A stretch of 64,000 bases of DNA from the NCBI RefSeq assembly GCF_040112705.1, contig NZ_CP157804.1:498501-562500 (forward strand), in the 5' to 3' direction. The translations under genes and the position numbers were made by a program. This document shows, one piece after another, positions 10,129 through 15,872 of this stretch. The stretch comes from Flagellimonas sp. MMG031. Its GTDB lineage: Bacteria > Bacteroidota > Bacteroidia > Flavobacteriales > Flavobacteriaceae. Numbering within the stretch: the stretch's first letter is position 1; each line of letters opens with the position of its first letter. Below the pieces are notes generated by a model that had not been told where the DNA came from, did no database searches, and was given only the letters and a program-made list of their open reading frames with translations.

Positions 10129-10932
10129 GTGGGCATTTTTGAAGCCTTCCCCACAAAATCGGCACTGAAAAAGGCGTTAAAGAAAGGTTACATCAAAGTA
10201 GATGGCGTAATTGCCAGCACAGCTACACTCATCTCTGGTGGGGAGCAAATTTCCTTGGACATTCCCCTAGAAATCACTACTAAGAAATCCTTTGAATTTC
10301 CCTTAGAGGTGTTGTTTGAAGACGACCATTTGGCCGCTATCCACAAACCCGCTGGAATAGAAGTGAGCGGAAACAAGTTCAAGACCCTTGCCAATGCCTT
10401 GCCAAAAAACCTCAAACCGAGTTCACTTTCCGATGCCTCCATACCGCAACCCGTCCACCGATTGGATTATGCTACTACGGGAATTGTTTTGGTGGGCAAA
10501 ACCGCTAGTAGCATTCGTGCTTTGAATAAATTGTTCGAAGAAAAAAAGATTGTCAAAACCTATTATGCCATTACCATTGGCAACATGAAACCAAATGGCA
10601 GGATTGAAACAGCAATTGACGGTAAACCAGCACAATCTGATTATGAAGTTATGAAATCCGTCCCCTCCGACCGTTTCGGCTTTCTGAATATAGTGAAATT
10701 GCATCCCAAAACGGGCAGAAGGCATCAGTTGCGCAAACACCTGTTCAGTATAGGTCATCCGATTCTTGGCGATAAGGATTATGGCTTAGACAAGTTGATT
10801 TTAAAAGGCAAGGGGTTATACCTGCATGCCTATTCCCTGAAATTTGAGCATCCTTTTACCAAAAACCCTTTACATATTACGGATGAGCTTCCAGAGAAGT
10901 TTGGGAAGATATTCGATGGCAAAGGAGGATAA
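10129..10932 (+). CDS. RluA-family pseudouridine synthase, start uncertain
   Basis: A pseudouridine synthase acting on rRNA or tRNA. The catalytic motif is VHRLDYATTG (Asp113 counted from the GTG at 10129). An S4-like RNA-binding N-terminus (TKSALKKALKKGYIKVDG) precedes it, and LHPKTGRRHQLRKH is the conserved C-terminal motif. The open frame continues upstream of the GTG with plausible family sequence (THTVPEILKRQRLQEYGVG from 10078) back to a stop at 10048, yet holds no ATG, GTG or TTG there. The true start may be a rare codon (ATC at 10063 or CTG at 10099). The target nucleotide is unknown. Confidence 0.88.
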   Translation: MGIFEAFPTKSALKKALKKGYIKVDGVIASTATLISGGEQISLDIPLEITTKKSFEFPLEVLFEDDHLAAIHKPAGIEVSGNKFKTLANALPKNLKPSSLSDASIPQPVHRLDYATTGIVLVGKTASSIRALNKLFEEKKIVKTYYAITIGNMKPNGRIETAIDGKPAQSDYEVMKSVPSDRFGFLNIVKLHPKTGRRHQLRKHLFSIGHPILGDKDYGLDKLILKGKGLYLHAYSLKFEHPFTKNPLHITDELPEKFGKIFDGKGG

Positions 10933-11054
10933 AACTTTCGGGCAGAAGGTTCTTTGGAGATTTTAATATGCAGACCATTCCCATCGCTGCCAAACAATAC
11001 TTCATTAAGGTTAAAATCAATATATTTAGGATTCTTAACTCTTTTATCTGCTAA

Positions 11055-11492
11055 ATGAAAGCGTTGAAAATACGGTTCAAGAAAAAAAGACTTTACGCCA
11101 ATTTGATTATAGGTGTCATTTGGCTTGTTTTTGCAGTAATCATTTTATTTACCGAATTTACCGAAGAAGAAAACCACTGGATGATTTATGTGTATCCCAT
11201 TATCGGTTTTTTATATCTGGGGCAATACTGGTATGATTCAACCTTTCAATACTTAATTATCGACGATAACACTATCCAAAGAAATATTTTTTATGGGACG
11301 AACAGAAAAATAGCGTTAAAAGATATTACCTGGATAAAAAAATTCGCAGGTGATTATATCTTAAAATCCGACACGAAGGATATGCACATCGACCTACGCC
11401 TCATAGATGAGTCTTCGTTGGACGAATTGAACAAGGTTTTGGCCAATTTGAACCTACCCGCAGATAAAACTCCTTTTCCAAGTGCCTTTTAA
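11055..11492 (+). CDS. Small membrane protein with PH-like C-terminal domain
   Basis: A 145-aa protein I do not recognise by name. Two hydrophobic segments (about residues 15-32 and 42-57) are separated by an acidic loop, giving a helical hairpin in the membrane. The remaining ~85 residues form a soluble, strand-rich tail (FQYLIIDDNTIQRNIFYG, ALKDITWIKKF) like the bacterial PH-domain proteins that follow such hairpins. The function is unknown. It is the last core gene before the GIY-YIG array, and its stop is 70 bp from the first tRNA mimic. Confidence 0.7.
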   Translation: MKALKIRFKKKRLYANLIIGVIWLVFAVIILFTEFTEEENHWMIYVYPIIGFLYLGQYWYDSTFQYLIIDDNTIQRNIFYGTNRKIALKDITWIKKFAGDYILKSDTKDMHIDLRLIDESSLDELNKVLANLNLPADKTPFPSAF

Positions 11493-11561
11493 CGCTTTCG
11501 GTACAGTTCAAAAAAAATCATCAATAAAAAAACACCCCGTAAATGGCGTGCTTTTACGTTT

Positions 11562-11638
11562 TTGTGGAGAATACCGTCCCGATGGCTATCGGGAGAACCG
11601 GTGGCCTTTCCGAACGCCTTCGGAACGCTCTAGCCAAC
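11562..11638 (-). other. tRNA-Ala 3' mimic with two inserted hairpins, copy 1
   Basis: On the minus strand three blocks match the tRNA-Ala gene at 23298: GTTGGCTAGAGCG (D arm), AGGCCACCGGTTC (variable loop and 5' T stem) and CGGTATTCTCCAC (T stem, acceptor). The anticodon arm is replaced by the palindrome TTCCGAAGGCGTTCGGAA (11608-11625) and the T-loop by TCCCGATAGCCATCGGGA (11577-11594). The 3' CCA is degraded here. It has no decoding loop, so it is not a functional tRNA. Confidence 0.85.
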
Positions 11639-11884
11639 ATCCTTCCCGACCAGAAACTCAATATATTTCCTGCTTTTCTTCCTTTTAATATCCTTTTCCC
11701 TGTTCATTGCTTCGCTTCGGGTGAAATACCTTTCTGTATACTTTACTTCCCAACCCTTTGCAGTTTTAGTGTATTTGGACCTGCCGCTATTATGGCGGTT
11801 CATCCTGTCATCCAAATCTTGACTGTGCCCCACATAATATCGGTCCAACGATTTACTATAAATGATGTAGACAAAATATTCCAT
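11630..11884 (-). CDS. Minimal GIY-YIG nuclease, array copy 1
   Basis: An 84-aa stand-alone GIY-YIG domain starting at MEYFVYIIYSKS. The two signature strands are VYIIYS and YYVGHS, the helix has the conserved Arg in DRMNRHN, and the metal-binding Glu is in SEAMNREKDIK. The C-terminus is basic (KRKKSRKYIEFL) and ends VGKDVG. The stop TAG is part of the tRNA D-arm block GGCTAGAGC. Compared with copies 2 and 3 it differs at six residues (D25E, K37T, G43D, T49I, T54S, N60A), none in the signature motifs. The start ATG follows directly on the T-tract of the upstream terminator. The cellular role of such proteins is not established. Confidence 0.85.
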   Translation of the reverse strand: MEYFVYIIYSKSLDRYYVGHSQDLDDRMNRHNSGRSKYTKTAKGWEVKYTERYFTRSEAMNREKDIKRKKSRKYIEFLVGKDVG

Positions 11885-11916
11885 AAAAAAAAGCACCTCA
11901 CAAATGAGGTGCTTTT
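11885..11916 (-). terminator. Terminator hairpin before GIY-YIG copy 1
   Basis: A perfect 12-bp stem AAAAGCACCTCA / TGAGGTGCTTTT with loop TTTG on the minus strand, followed by a T-tract that runs into the ATG of GIY-YIG copy 1. It would end transcripts from the tRNA side, so the nuclease gene is expressed only by read-through or an unseen promoter. Confidence 0.8.
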
Positions 11917-11924
11917 ACAACTTT

Positions 11925-12001
11925 TGGTGGAGAATACCGTCCCGATGGCTATCGGGAGAACCAGTGGCCTTTCCGAACGCCTTCGGAACGCTCTAGCCAA
12001 C
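11925..12001 (-). other. tRNA-Ala 3' mimic with two inserted hairpins, copy 2
   Basis: Same organisation as copy 1: D-arm block, hairpin in place of the anticodon arm, T-stem block, hairpin in place of the T-loop, acceptor block. Here the 3' end keeps ACCA as in the real tRNA. One base of the T-stem block is changed (CCACTGG instead of CCACCGG). Confidence 0.85.
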
Positions 12002-12247
12002 ATCCTTCCCGACCAGAAACTCAATATATTTCCTGCTTTTCTTCCTTTTAATATCCTTTTCCCGAGCCATTGCTTCGCTTCGGGAGAAATACCTTTCTAT
12101 ATACTTTACCTCCCAATCCTTTGCAGTTTTAGTGTATGTGGACCTGCCACTATTATGGCGGTTCATCCTATCCTCCAAATCTTGACTGTGCCCCACATAA
12201 TATCGGTCCAACGATTTACTATAAATGATGTAGACAAAATATTCCAT
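11993..12247 (-). CDS. Minimal GIY-YIG nuclease, array copy 2
   Basis: An 84-aa GIY-YIG protein, identical in sequence to copy 3. ATG at 12247 is chosen because it aligns with the other copies and begins the domain (MEYFVYIIYS). The frame is open further upstream through the terminator and the neighbouring tRNA mimic, because one extra A in the T-tract shifts the register, but that stretch is not protein-like. The signature motifs and stop in the D-arm sequence are as in copy 1. Confidence 0.85.
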   Translation of the reverse strand: MEYFVYIIYSKSLDRYYVGHSQDLEDRMNRHNSGRSTYTKTAKDWEVKYIERYFSRSEAMAREKDIKRKKSRKYIEFLVGKDVG

Positions 12248-12280
12248 AAAAAAAAAGCACCTCACAAATGAGGTGCTTTT
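12248..12280 (-). terminator. Terminator hairpin before GIY-YIG copy 2
   Basis: The same 12-bp stem as before copy 1, followed by a T-tract one base longer than in the other two units. The T-tract is directly followed by the ATG of GIY-YIG copy 2. Confidence 0.8.
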
Positions 12281-12288
12281 ACAACTTT

Positions 12289-12365
12289 TGGTGGAGAATA
12301 CCGTCCCGATGGCTATCGGGAGAACCAGTGGCCTTTCCGAACGCCTTCGGAACGCTCTAGCCAAC
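12289..12365 (-). other. tRNA-Ala 3' mimic with two inserted hairpins, copy 3
   Basis: Identical to copy 2, with ACCA at the 3' end, the TTCCGAA/TTCGGAA hairpin in place of the anticodon arm and the TCCCGAT/ATCGGGA hairpin in place of the T-loop. Confidence 0.85.
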
Positions 12366-12611
12366 ATCCTTCCCGACCAGAAACTCAATATATTTCCTGC
12401 TTTTCTTCCTTTTAATATCCTTTTCCCGAGCCATTGCTTCGCTTCGGGAGAAATACCTTTCTATATACTTTACCTCCCAATCCTTTGCAGTTTTAGTGTA
12501 TGTGGACCTGCCACTATTATGGCGGTTCATCCTATCCTCCAAATCTTGACTGTGCCCCACATAATATCGGTCCAACGATTTACTATAAATGATGTAGACA
12601 AAATATTCCAT
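12357..12611 (-). CDS. Minimal GIY-YIG nuclease, array copy 3
   Basis: An 84-aa GIY-YIG protein identical to copy 2, starting at ATG 12611 right after the terminator T-tract. The frame also opens four codons earlier at a GTG inside the terminator, which is unlikely. Before the mobilizable element arrived, this gene would have lain immediately downstream of the complete tRNA-Ala gene and its terminator. The signature residues look intact, so the nuclease could be active. Confidence 0.85.
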   Translation of the reverse strand: MEYFVYIIYSKSLDRYYVGHSQDLEDRMNRHNSGRSTYTKTAKDWEVKYIERYFSRSEAMAREKDIKRKKSRKYIEFLVGKDVG

Positions 12612-12643
12612 AAAAAAAAGCACCTCACAAATGAGGTGCTTTT
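12612..12643 (-). terminator. Former tRNA-Ala terminator
   Basis: The 12-bp stem AAAAGCACCTCA / TGAGGTGCTTTT plus T-tract lies 8 bp beyond the displaced tRNA 3' end (12652-12696). It must have terminated the tRNA-Ala transcript before the element inserted. The same hairpin is copied into every array unit. Confidence 0.8.
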
Positions 12644-12651
12644 ACAACTTT

Positions 12652-12696
12652 TGGTGGAGAATACCGGATTCGAACCGGTGGCCTCTTGCCTGCCAG
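12652..12696 (-). repeat. attL: displaced tRNA-Ala 3' end
   Basis: 45 bp identical to 23298-23342, covering the encoded CCA, acceptor 3' strand, T arm, variable loop and anticodon arm down to the loop. Beyond 12696 the sequence changes from tRNA (GGCAAGCG) to element DNA (GCAAGAGG), so this copy lacks the 5' half and cannot make a tRNA. Confidence 0.92.
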
Positions 12697-12802
12697 CAAG
12701 AGGATTACCATATCAATCCAATCCAAATAAATATATATTTTATTGTTTATCAGTATTTTACATAATTTCATGTTCATTTAAATTTAAATAAAATCACCCA
12801 TT

Positions 12803-12824
12803 TGCGTGCAAATTGCGTGCAAAT
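12803..12824 (+). repeat. Left copy of 22-bp end repeat (putative integrase arm site)
   Basis: Two head-to-tail copies of TTGCGTGCAAA form a 22-bp block found again, identical and in the same orientation, at 23231-23252. It lies 106 bp inside the attL core and about 20 bp before the integrase start codon. Paired arm sites near the core are typical of tyrosine recombinases; binding here could also control the integrase gene. Confidence 0.65.
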
Positions 12825-12844
12825 TTTTTTTACCTTTGATTAGG

Positions 12845-14062
12845 ATGAATACCAATATAAAACTTTCTTTAGATACGCGTAGGAAGAAAAAAGATGACTC
12901 CTATCCTATTATTTTACGGTTAACCCATTTTCGAAAAACAACTTCCATAAGCTTAGGTCAATCAATAAAAAAGGAATTTTGGGATAATAAAAACGAGAAA
13001 GTTAAAAGAGCATTCAAAGGAACTTCATCAGTTAGTAAACTCAATAATCAACTCTTAAAAGAAAAGACCAGAGCGGTCGACATAATTAATGACCTGAACG
13101 AAAAGGACGAGCTTAACTTTTTATCCATTTTGCAGCTTAAGAAGAAGATTGTAAAAACCGCATCATTGGATTCATTTTTTAAGTTTAGCGAGGATATTGT
13201 CGATGAGTTAAAAGCAGCTGAACGTTATGGTAATGCAAACACATACTACGCGGTAATTAAGGTATTGGAGAAATTCGCTGATGGAAATGATATCAAATTC
13301 AACGAAATCAATTATGATTTTCTCAAAAGATTTGAGAACTGGCACTTTTCCAAAGGTAATTCTGTTAACAGCCTATCGACGTATATGAGAACAATCAAAG
13401 CGGTCTTTAACAAGGCCATTAAGTCTGATGTTGTTTCTAGAGATGCTTATCCTTTTACACATTATAAGATTAAAACTACTCCTACAGAAAAAAGAGCGCT
13501 TGACATTAAAAGCATCAAATCAATTATGCTTTTAAAACTGGAAGAAACGGATAGTCTGTTTCACTATAGAAATTACTTCCTTGCCTCTTACATGCTTTAT
13601 GGTATTTCCTTTATGGACTTGGCTTTTTTAAGGGTTCAAAATATCATTGACAACCGAATTAAATTCCAAAGAAAAAAAACGTCAAAGCCTTATGATATTA
13701 ACATCACGCCTCAGTTAAAGGAAATCCTCTCGTTTTATCTTAAGGATAAAGAGAGGTCTGAATTTATATTTCCAATCATTAAAAGAGCCACATTTGAACT
13801 TCAATATAAAGACGTCTTATGGGCACGAAAGAGATATAATAAAGGGCTTAAAGAAATTGCAAAAAAATGCAAGATAGAGCAGCGGTTAACCTCATATGTA
13901 TCTCGTCATAGTTTTGCAACCCAAGCTATGCTGCAGGACGTTCCCTTACAAGCTATTTCTTCCATGCTTGGCCATAATCGACTATCAACTACTCAAATAT
14001 ATCTGAAGTCCCTGCCGAATAATATACTAGACAATTATAATAAGAAATTGGTTAAACTGTAG
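12845..14062 (+). CDS. Tyrosine recombinase (integrase) of the element
   Basis: A 405-aa site-specific recombinase of the Bacteroidetes phage-integrase type. Order: Arm-DNA-binding domain (MNTNIKLSLDTRRKKKDDSY), SAM-like core-binding domain (about residues 110-200), catalytic domain. The C-terminal motifs SRHSFATQ, LGHNRLSTTQIYLK give the Arg, His and Tyr. The usual first catalytic Arg is not visible: the place reads YGISFMDLAFL, as in IntDOT-like enzymes. ATG at 12845 is preferred over a GTG 13 codons earlier that falls inside the end repeat. It should excise and insert the element at tRNA-Ala. The coding sequence is noticeably more AT-rich than the mob genes. Confidence 0.92.
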   Translation: MNTNIKLSLDTRRKKKDDSYPIILRLTHFRKTTSISLGQSIKKEFWDNKNEKVKRAFKGTSSVSKLNNQLLKEKTRAVDIINDLNEKDELNFLSILQLKKKIVKTASLDSFFKFSEDIVDELKAAERYGNANTYYAVIKVLEKFADGNDIKFNEINYDFLKRFENWHFSKGNSVNSLSTYMRTIKAVFNKAIKSDVVSRDAYPFTHYKIKTTPTEKRALDIKSIKSIMLLKLEETDSLFHYRNYFLASYMLYGISFMDLAFLRVQNIIDNRIKFQRKKTSKPYDINITPQLKEILSFYLKDKERSEFIFPIIKRATFELQYKDVLWARKRYNKGLKEIAKKCKIEQRLTSYVSRHSFATQAMLQDVPLQAISSMLGHNRLSTTQIYLKSLPNNILDNYNKKLVKL

Positions 14063-14113
14063 CCTTAACCCTTCCTAGTCCCAAATCCTTACTCACAACT
14101 TCAGCGCATGGAT

Positions 14114-14169
14114 CCTATCCTATTTTTGTAGTGTTTGGGAAGATAAGCGTTTAGCAAAAATAGGATAGG
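14114..14169. terminator. 15-bp inverted repeat between convergent genes
   Basis: CCTATCCTATTTTTG (14114-14128) pairs perfectly with 14155-14169 across a 26-nt loop. The A/T tracts inside the stem give T-runs on both strands. It lies between the convergent integrase and the 14178 gene, so a bidirectional terminator is the simplest reading. The loop is long for that, and a protein-binding site is possible. Confidence 0.5.
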
Positions 14170-14177
14170 GCGCTGTC

Positions 14178-14633
14178 CTACTTTTTGCTTTTTACCTGCA
14201 GCCATTTTTGGTACATTTCCTTTGCCTCTGGGCTTTCTTCAAAGAATGTCCCGTAGTGTTCAATGGCATCATCCTGACCTTTGATGAATGCTGCCTCTTC
14301 TTTCTTGGAAATCCTTGATACCTGATAGATGGAAAAACCAAGGACCAACAGGACCGTGACCAACATCCCCCAAGTAAGTTTTATGGCCCAACTGGGCAAC
14401 AGGATTGACTTCTGCACCTTGTGAAGGATTCTTTGCATCAGTCTTTGCTGTTCCTCAATGTTGGTTTTTTGATTGTTGCCGTACTCCTTTAGAAGCGCAT
14501 TTAACTCGCTGGTATCCGGCCTTAATGGAAGGTTTTGCAAATTTTCATGCACCTTTTCCAACCGGCTAATGCTCTTTTCAAATCCGTTGATCTCCTCGGT
14601 CAACAGTTCCGCTATTTCATCCAGTTTTGCCAT
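14178..14633 (-). CDS. Coiled-coil, single-pass membrane protein of the mob operon
   Basis: A 151-aa protein not recognised by name. Residues about 1-75 are charged and heptad-like (IAELLTEEINGFEKSISRLEKV), about 80-110 include one strong hydrophobic helix (WAIKLTWGMLVTVLLVLGF), and the tail is charged (AKEMYQKWLQVKSKK). It starts 10 bp after the relaxase stop, so it is the third gene of the mobC-relaxase unit. A role in docking the relaxosome to a helper secretion system at the membrane is an inference from position only. Confidence 0.7.
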   Translation of the reverse strand: MAKLDEIAELLTEEINGFEKSISRLEKVHENLQNLPLRPDTSELNALLKEYGNNQKTNIEEQQRLMQRILHKVQKSILLPSWAIKLTWGMLVTVLLVLGFSIYQVSRISKKEEAAFIKGQDDAIEHYGTFFEESPEAKEMYQKWLQVKSKK

Positions 14634-14643
14634 ATTGTTGTGT

Positions 14644-15513
14644 TTAGATTCCTATACCCGTGTCCCTGACCACCTTGATGGCCAATTTGATGGTTTTCTT
14701 AATGACGGTCTGGGCCAGACTTGTCGGGACATTCACGGTCTTGCCCAAAAGCTGCATGCTCTTGTCCTTGGCGATTCGTTGTGCCATGTTCCTTTCAAAG
14801 TTCATTTGACGTGCGATCCTGCCCATGGACATGGACCGGTGCACCTCGCTTCCTTTTAGGTTGGTTCCCTTGTACTCAAAACGGAAGCCCTGCAATTGGT
14901 TCTGCTTATTGATGCTGGGAATGACCTTTACATTGTTCTGCTCCATGGATTTGATGTACTGGTCAAAATCCCTTGGGCGGTCCCTGGACATGACCTTTTC
15001 ATGGATCTTTTGTATTTCAGAGCGGACATGTTGCATCCGGTAGAGTTTTTCCTGCTGTACCTCCCTTACCGTGGTCAGGTCCATTTGTTTGGCCACCCGC
15101 TCGGCCATCTGTTGACTACGTTTTCCAATGAAACTGTCATTATAGGCCTTGCCCTGAAAGTTTATCCGGTTGGCATACAGATGGACGTGCACATGTTCCT
15201 TGTCCCTATGGACAAAGGCAACGGCCTGATGTTGCTTGAGGTTCATTTCCTTAAGGAACCTTTCGGTCATTTCCTTGAGCTGTTCCCTTTCGAGTTTCCT
15301 GCCGTCCTCGATGGTGGGACTGAGCACAAAGCTCAGCGTATTCTTCCGGCACAGCTCGTTCTGTTCTTGAATGACCTTGAACTCCTCGGTGATCTCTCTT
15401 GGGGTCTCCCCTGCCAGATATTGGCTGTGGATGATCTCCGATCCTTTCTCCTGGTTCATCCCGTAGCTCATCGAGGCTGCGGTGTGCGATATGGCTTTGC
15501 CCATGCCTATCAT
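14644..15513 (-). CDS. Relaxase (MobA/VirD2-like, MOBP type)
   Basis: A 289-aa mobilization nuclease that nicks the element at oriT and pilots the strand to a recipient. The N-terminus (AISHTAASMSYGMNQEKG) holds the candidate nucleophile Tyr near residue 17, and the metal-binding histidine triad is HVHVHLYANRI (near residue 108). The C-terminal half is basic and helical (MGRIARQMNFERNMAQRI). The start overlaps the mobC stop as ATGA, which shows translational coupling. There is no long primase or helicase extension, as is usual for small Bacteroidetes mobilizable elements. Confidence 0.92.
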   Translation of the reverse strand: MIGMGKAISHTAASMSYGMNQEKGSEIIHSQYLAGETPREITEEFKVIQEQNELCRKNTLSFVLSPTIEDGRKLEREQLKEMTERFLKEMNLKQHQAVAFVHRDKEHVHVHLYANRINFQGKAYNDSFIGKRSQQMAERVAKQMDLTTVREVQQEKLYRMQHVRSEIQKIHEKVMSRDRPRDFDQYIKSMEQNNVKVIPSINKQNQLQGFRFEYKGTNLKGSEVHRSMSMGRIARQMNFERNMAQRIAKDKSMQLLGKTVNVPTSLAQTVIKKTIKLAIKVVRDTGIGI

Positions 15514-15812
15514 TTCTTGAAATTTAAAAGGTGTTGTCGTATCTCTTTGGCCAATTGGGTCGTTTCCTCTGCCAACTTTGGGTTCCGCTTCCGGAACATG
15601 TTCGTGATCAATTTGAAGTTCCGCTGGTATTTGACCAATAGTTTATAGGCCTCTATCTGTTCGTCCGTCATCCGCTCCACGATTCGGTCCTCGAAGGCCG
15701 CTCTTCGGCAGTACTCACTGACGGAAAGACCGCTTTTCCGGGCCTTTACCTTCAGCAGTTTCTTCTCGTAGACCGAGCATCGGAACTGGACGAACTCTTT
15801 CTTCATTTTCAC
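15510..15812 (-). CDS. mobC: MobC-like relaxosome accessory protein
   Basis: A 100-aa basic protein with the N-terminal ribbon-helix-helix pattern of MobC (VQFRCSVYEKKLLKVKARKS...LSVSEYCRRAAF). Such proteins bind oriT and help the relaxase open the strands. It ends in a lysine-rich helix (LAKEIRQHLLNFKK). It is the first gene of the mob operon, overlaps the relaxase by 4 bp, and lies 30 bp from a hairpin that may mark oriT. Confidence 0.85.
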   Translation of the reverse strand: MKMKKEFVQFRCSVYEKKLLKVKARKSGLSVSEYCRRAAFEDRIVERMTDEQIEAYKLLVKYQRNFKLITNMFRKRNPKLAEETTQLAKEIRQHLLNFKK

Positions 15813-15842
15813 ATCATCTTTTGCGACCTACGGGAGCAAAAG

Positions 15843-15872
15843 CAAGATTTGTCATGACAATGACACATCTTG
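15843..15872. other. Hairpin upstream of mobC, candidate oriT component
   Basis: CAAGATTTGTCAT (15843-15855) and ATGACACATCTTG (15860-15872) are inverted with one mismatch around a 4-nt loop GACA. The hairpin spans the primase stop codon and lies just upstream of mobC, the usual place for oriT in MOBP elements. No nick site can be assigned by eye. A weak terminator for the primase gene is the alternative, but it has no T-tract. Confidence 0.4.

Larger units (their letters stand above)
11562..12651 (-). repeat. Tandem array of three GIY-YIG/tRNA-mimic units
   Basis: Three direct repeats of 363, 364 and 363 bp (11562-11924, 11925-12288, 12289-12651). Read on the minus strand each is terminator hairpin, 84-codon GIY-YIG gene, then a 77-nt distorted copy of the tRNA-Ala 3' part. 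Units 2 and 3 are identical except for one A in a homopolymer; unit 1 differs by roughly a dozen substitutions. The array abuts the displaced 3' end of tRNA-Ala at 12652. A degenerate terminator-like hairpin (about 11526-11556) beyond unit 1 may be the remnant of an older unit or the original downstream sequence. Confidence 0.92.

Noticed and set aside
11925..12001. Mimics as functional tRNA genes
   Set aside because: They lack the acceptor 5' strand and D-arm 5' strand, and the anticodon loop is replaced by a 4-nt hairpin loop, so no decoding is possible.
11543..12271. A long plus-strand open frame (242 codons) across the array
   Set aside because: It is antisense to two GIY-YIG genes and its repeats simply mirror the array. 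The minus-strand frames carry the recognisable domain.
11562..12651. CRISPR array as explanation of the tandem repeats
   Set aside because: The units are ~364 bp with no short repeat/spacer alternation, and each holds an intact coding sequence.
12273..12791. Plus-strand 172-codon frame crossing the array and attL
   Set aside because: It spans the recombination junction and tRNA sequence and is antisense to GIY-YIG copy 3.
14896..15648. Plus-strand 250-codon open frame over the relaxase
   Set aside because: The minus strand has the relaxase His triad and an ATGA-coupled mobC; the plus frame shows no domain.
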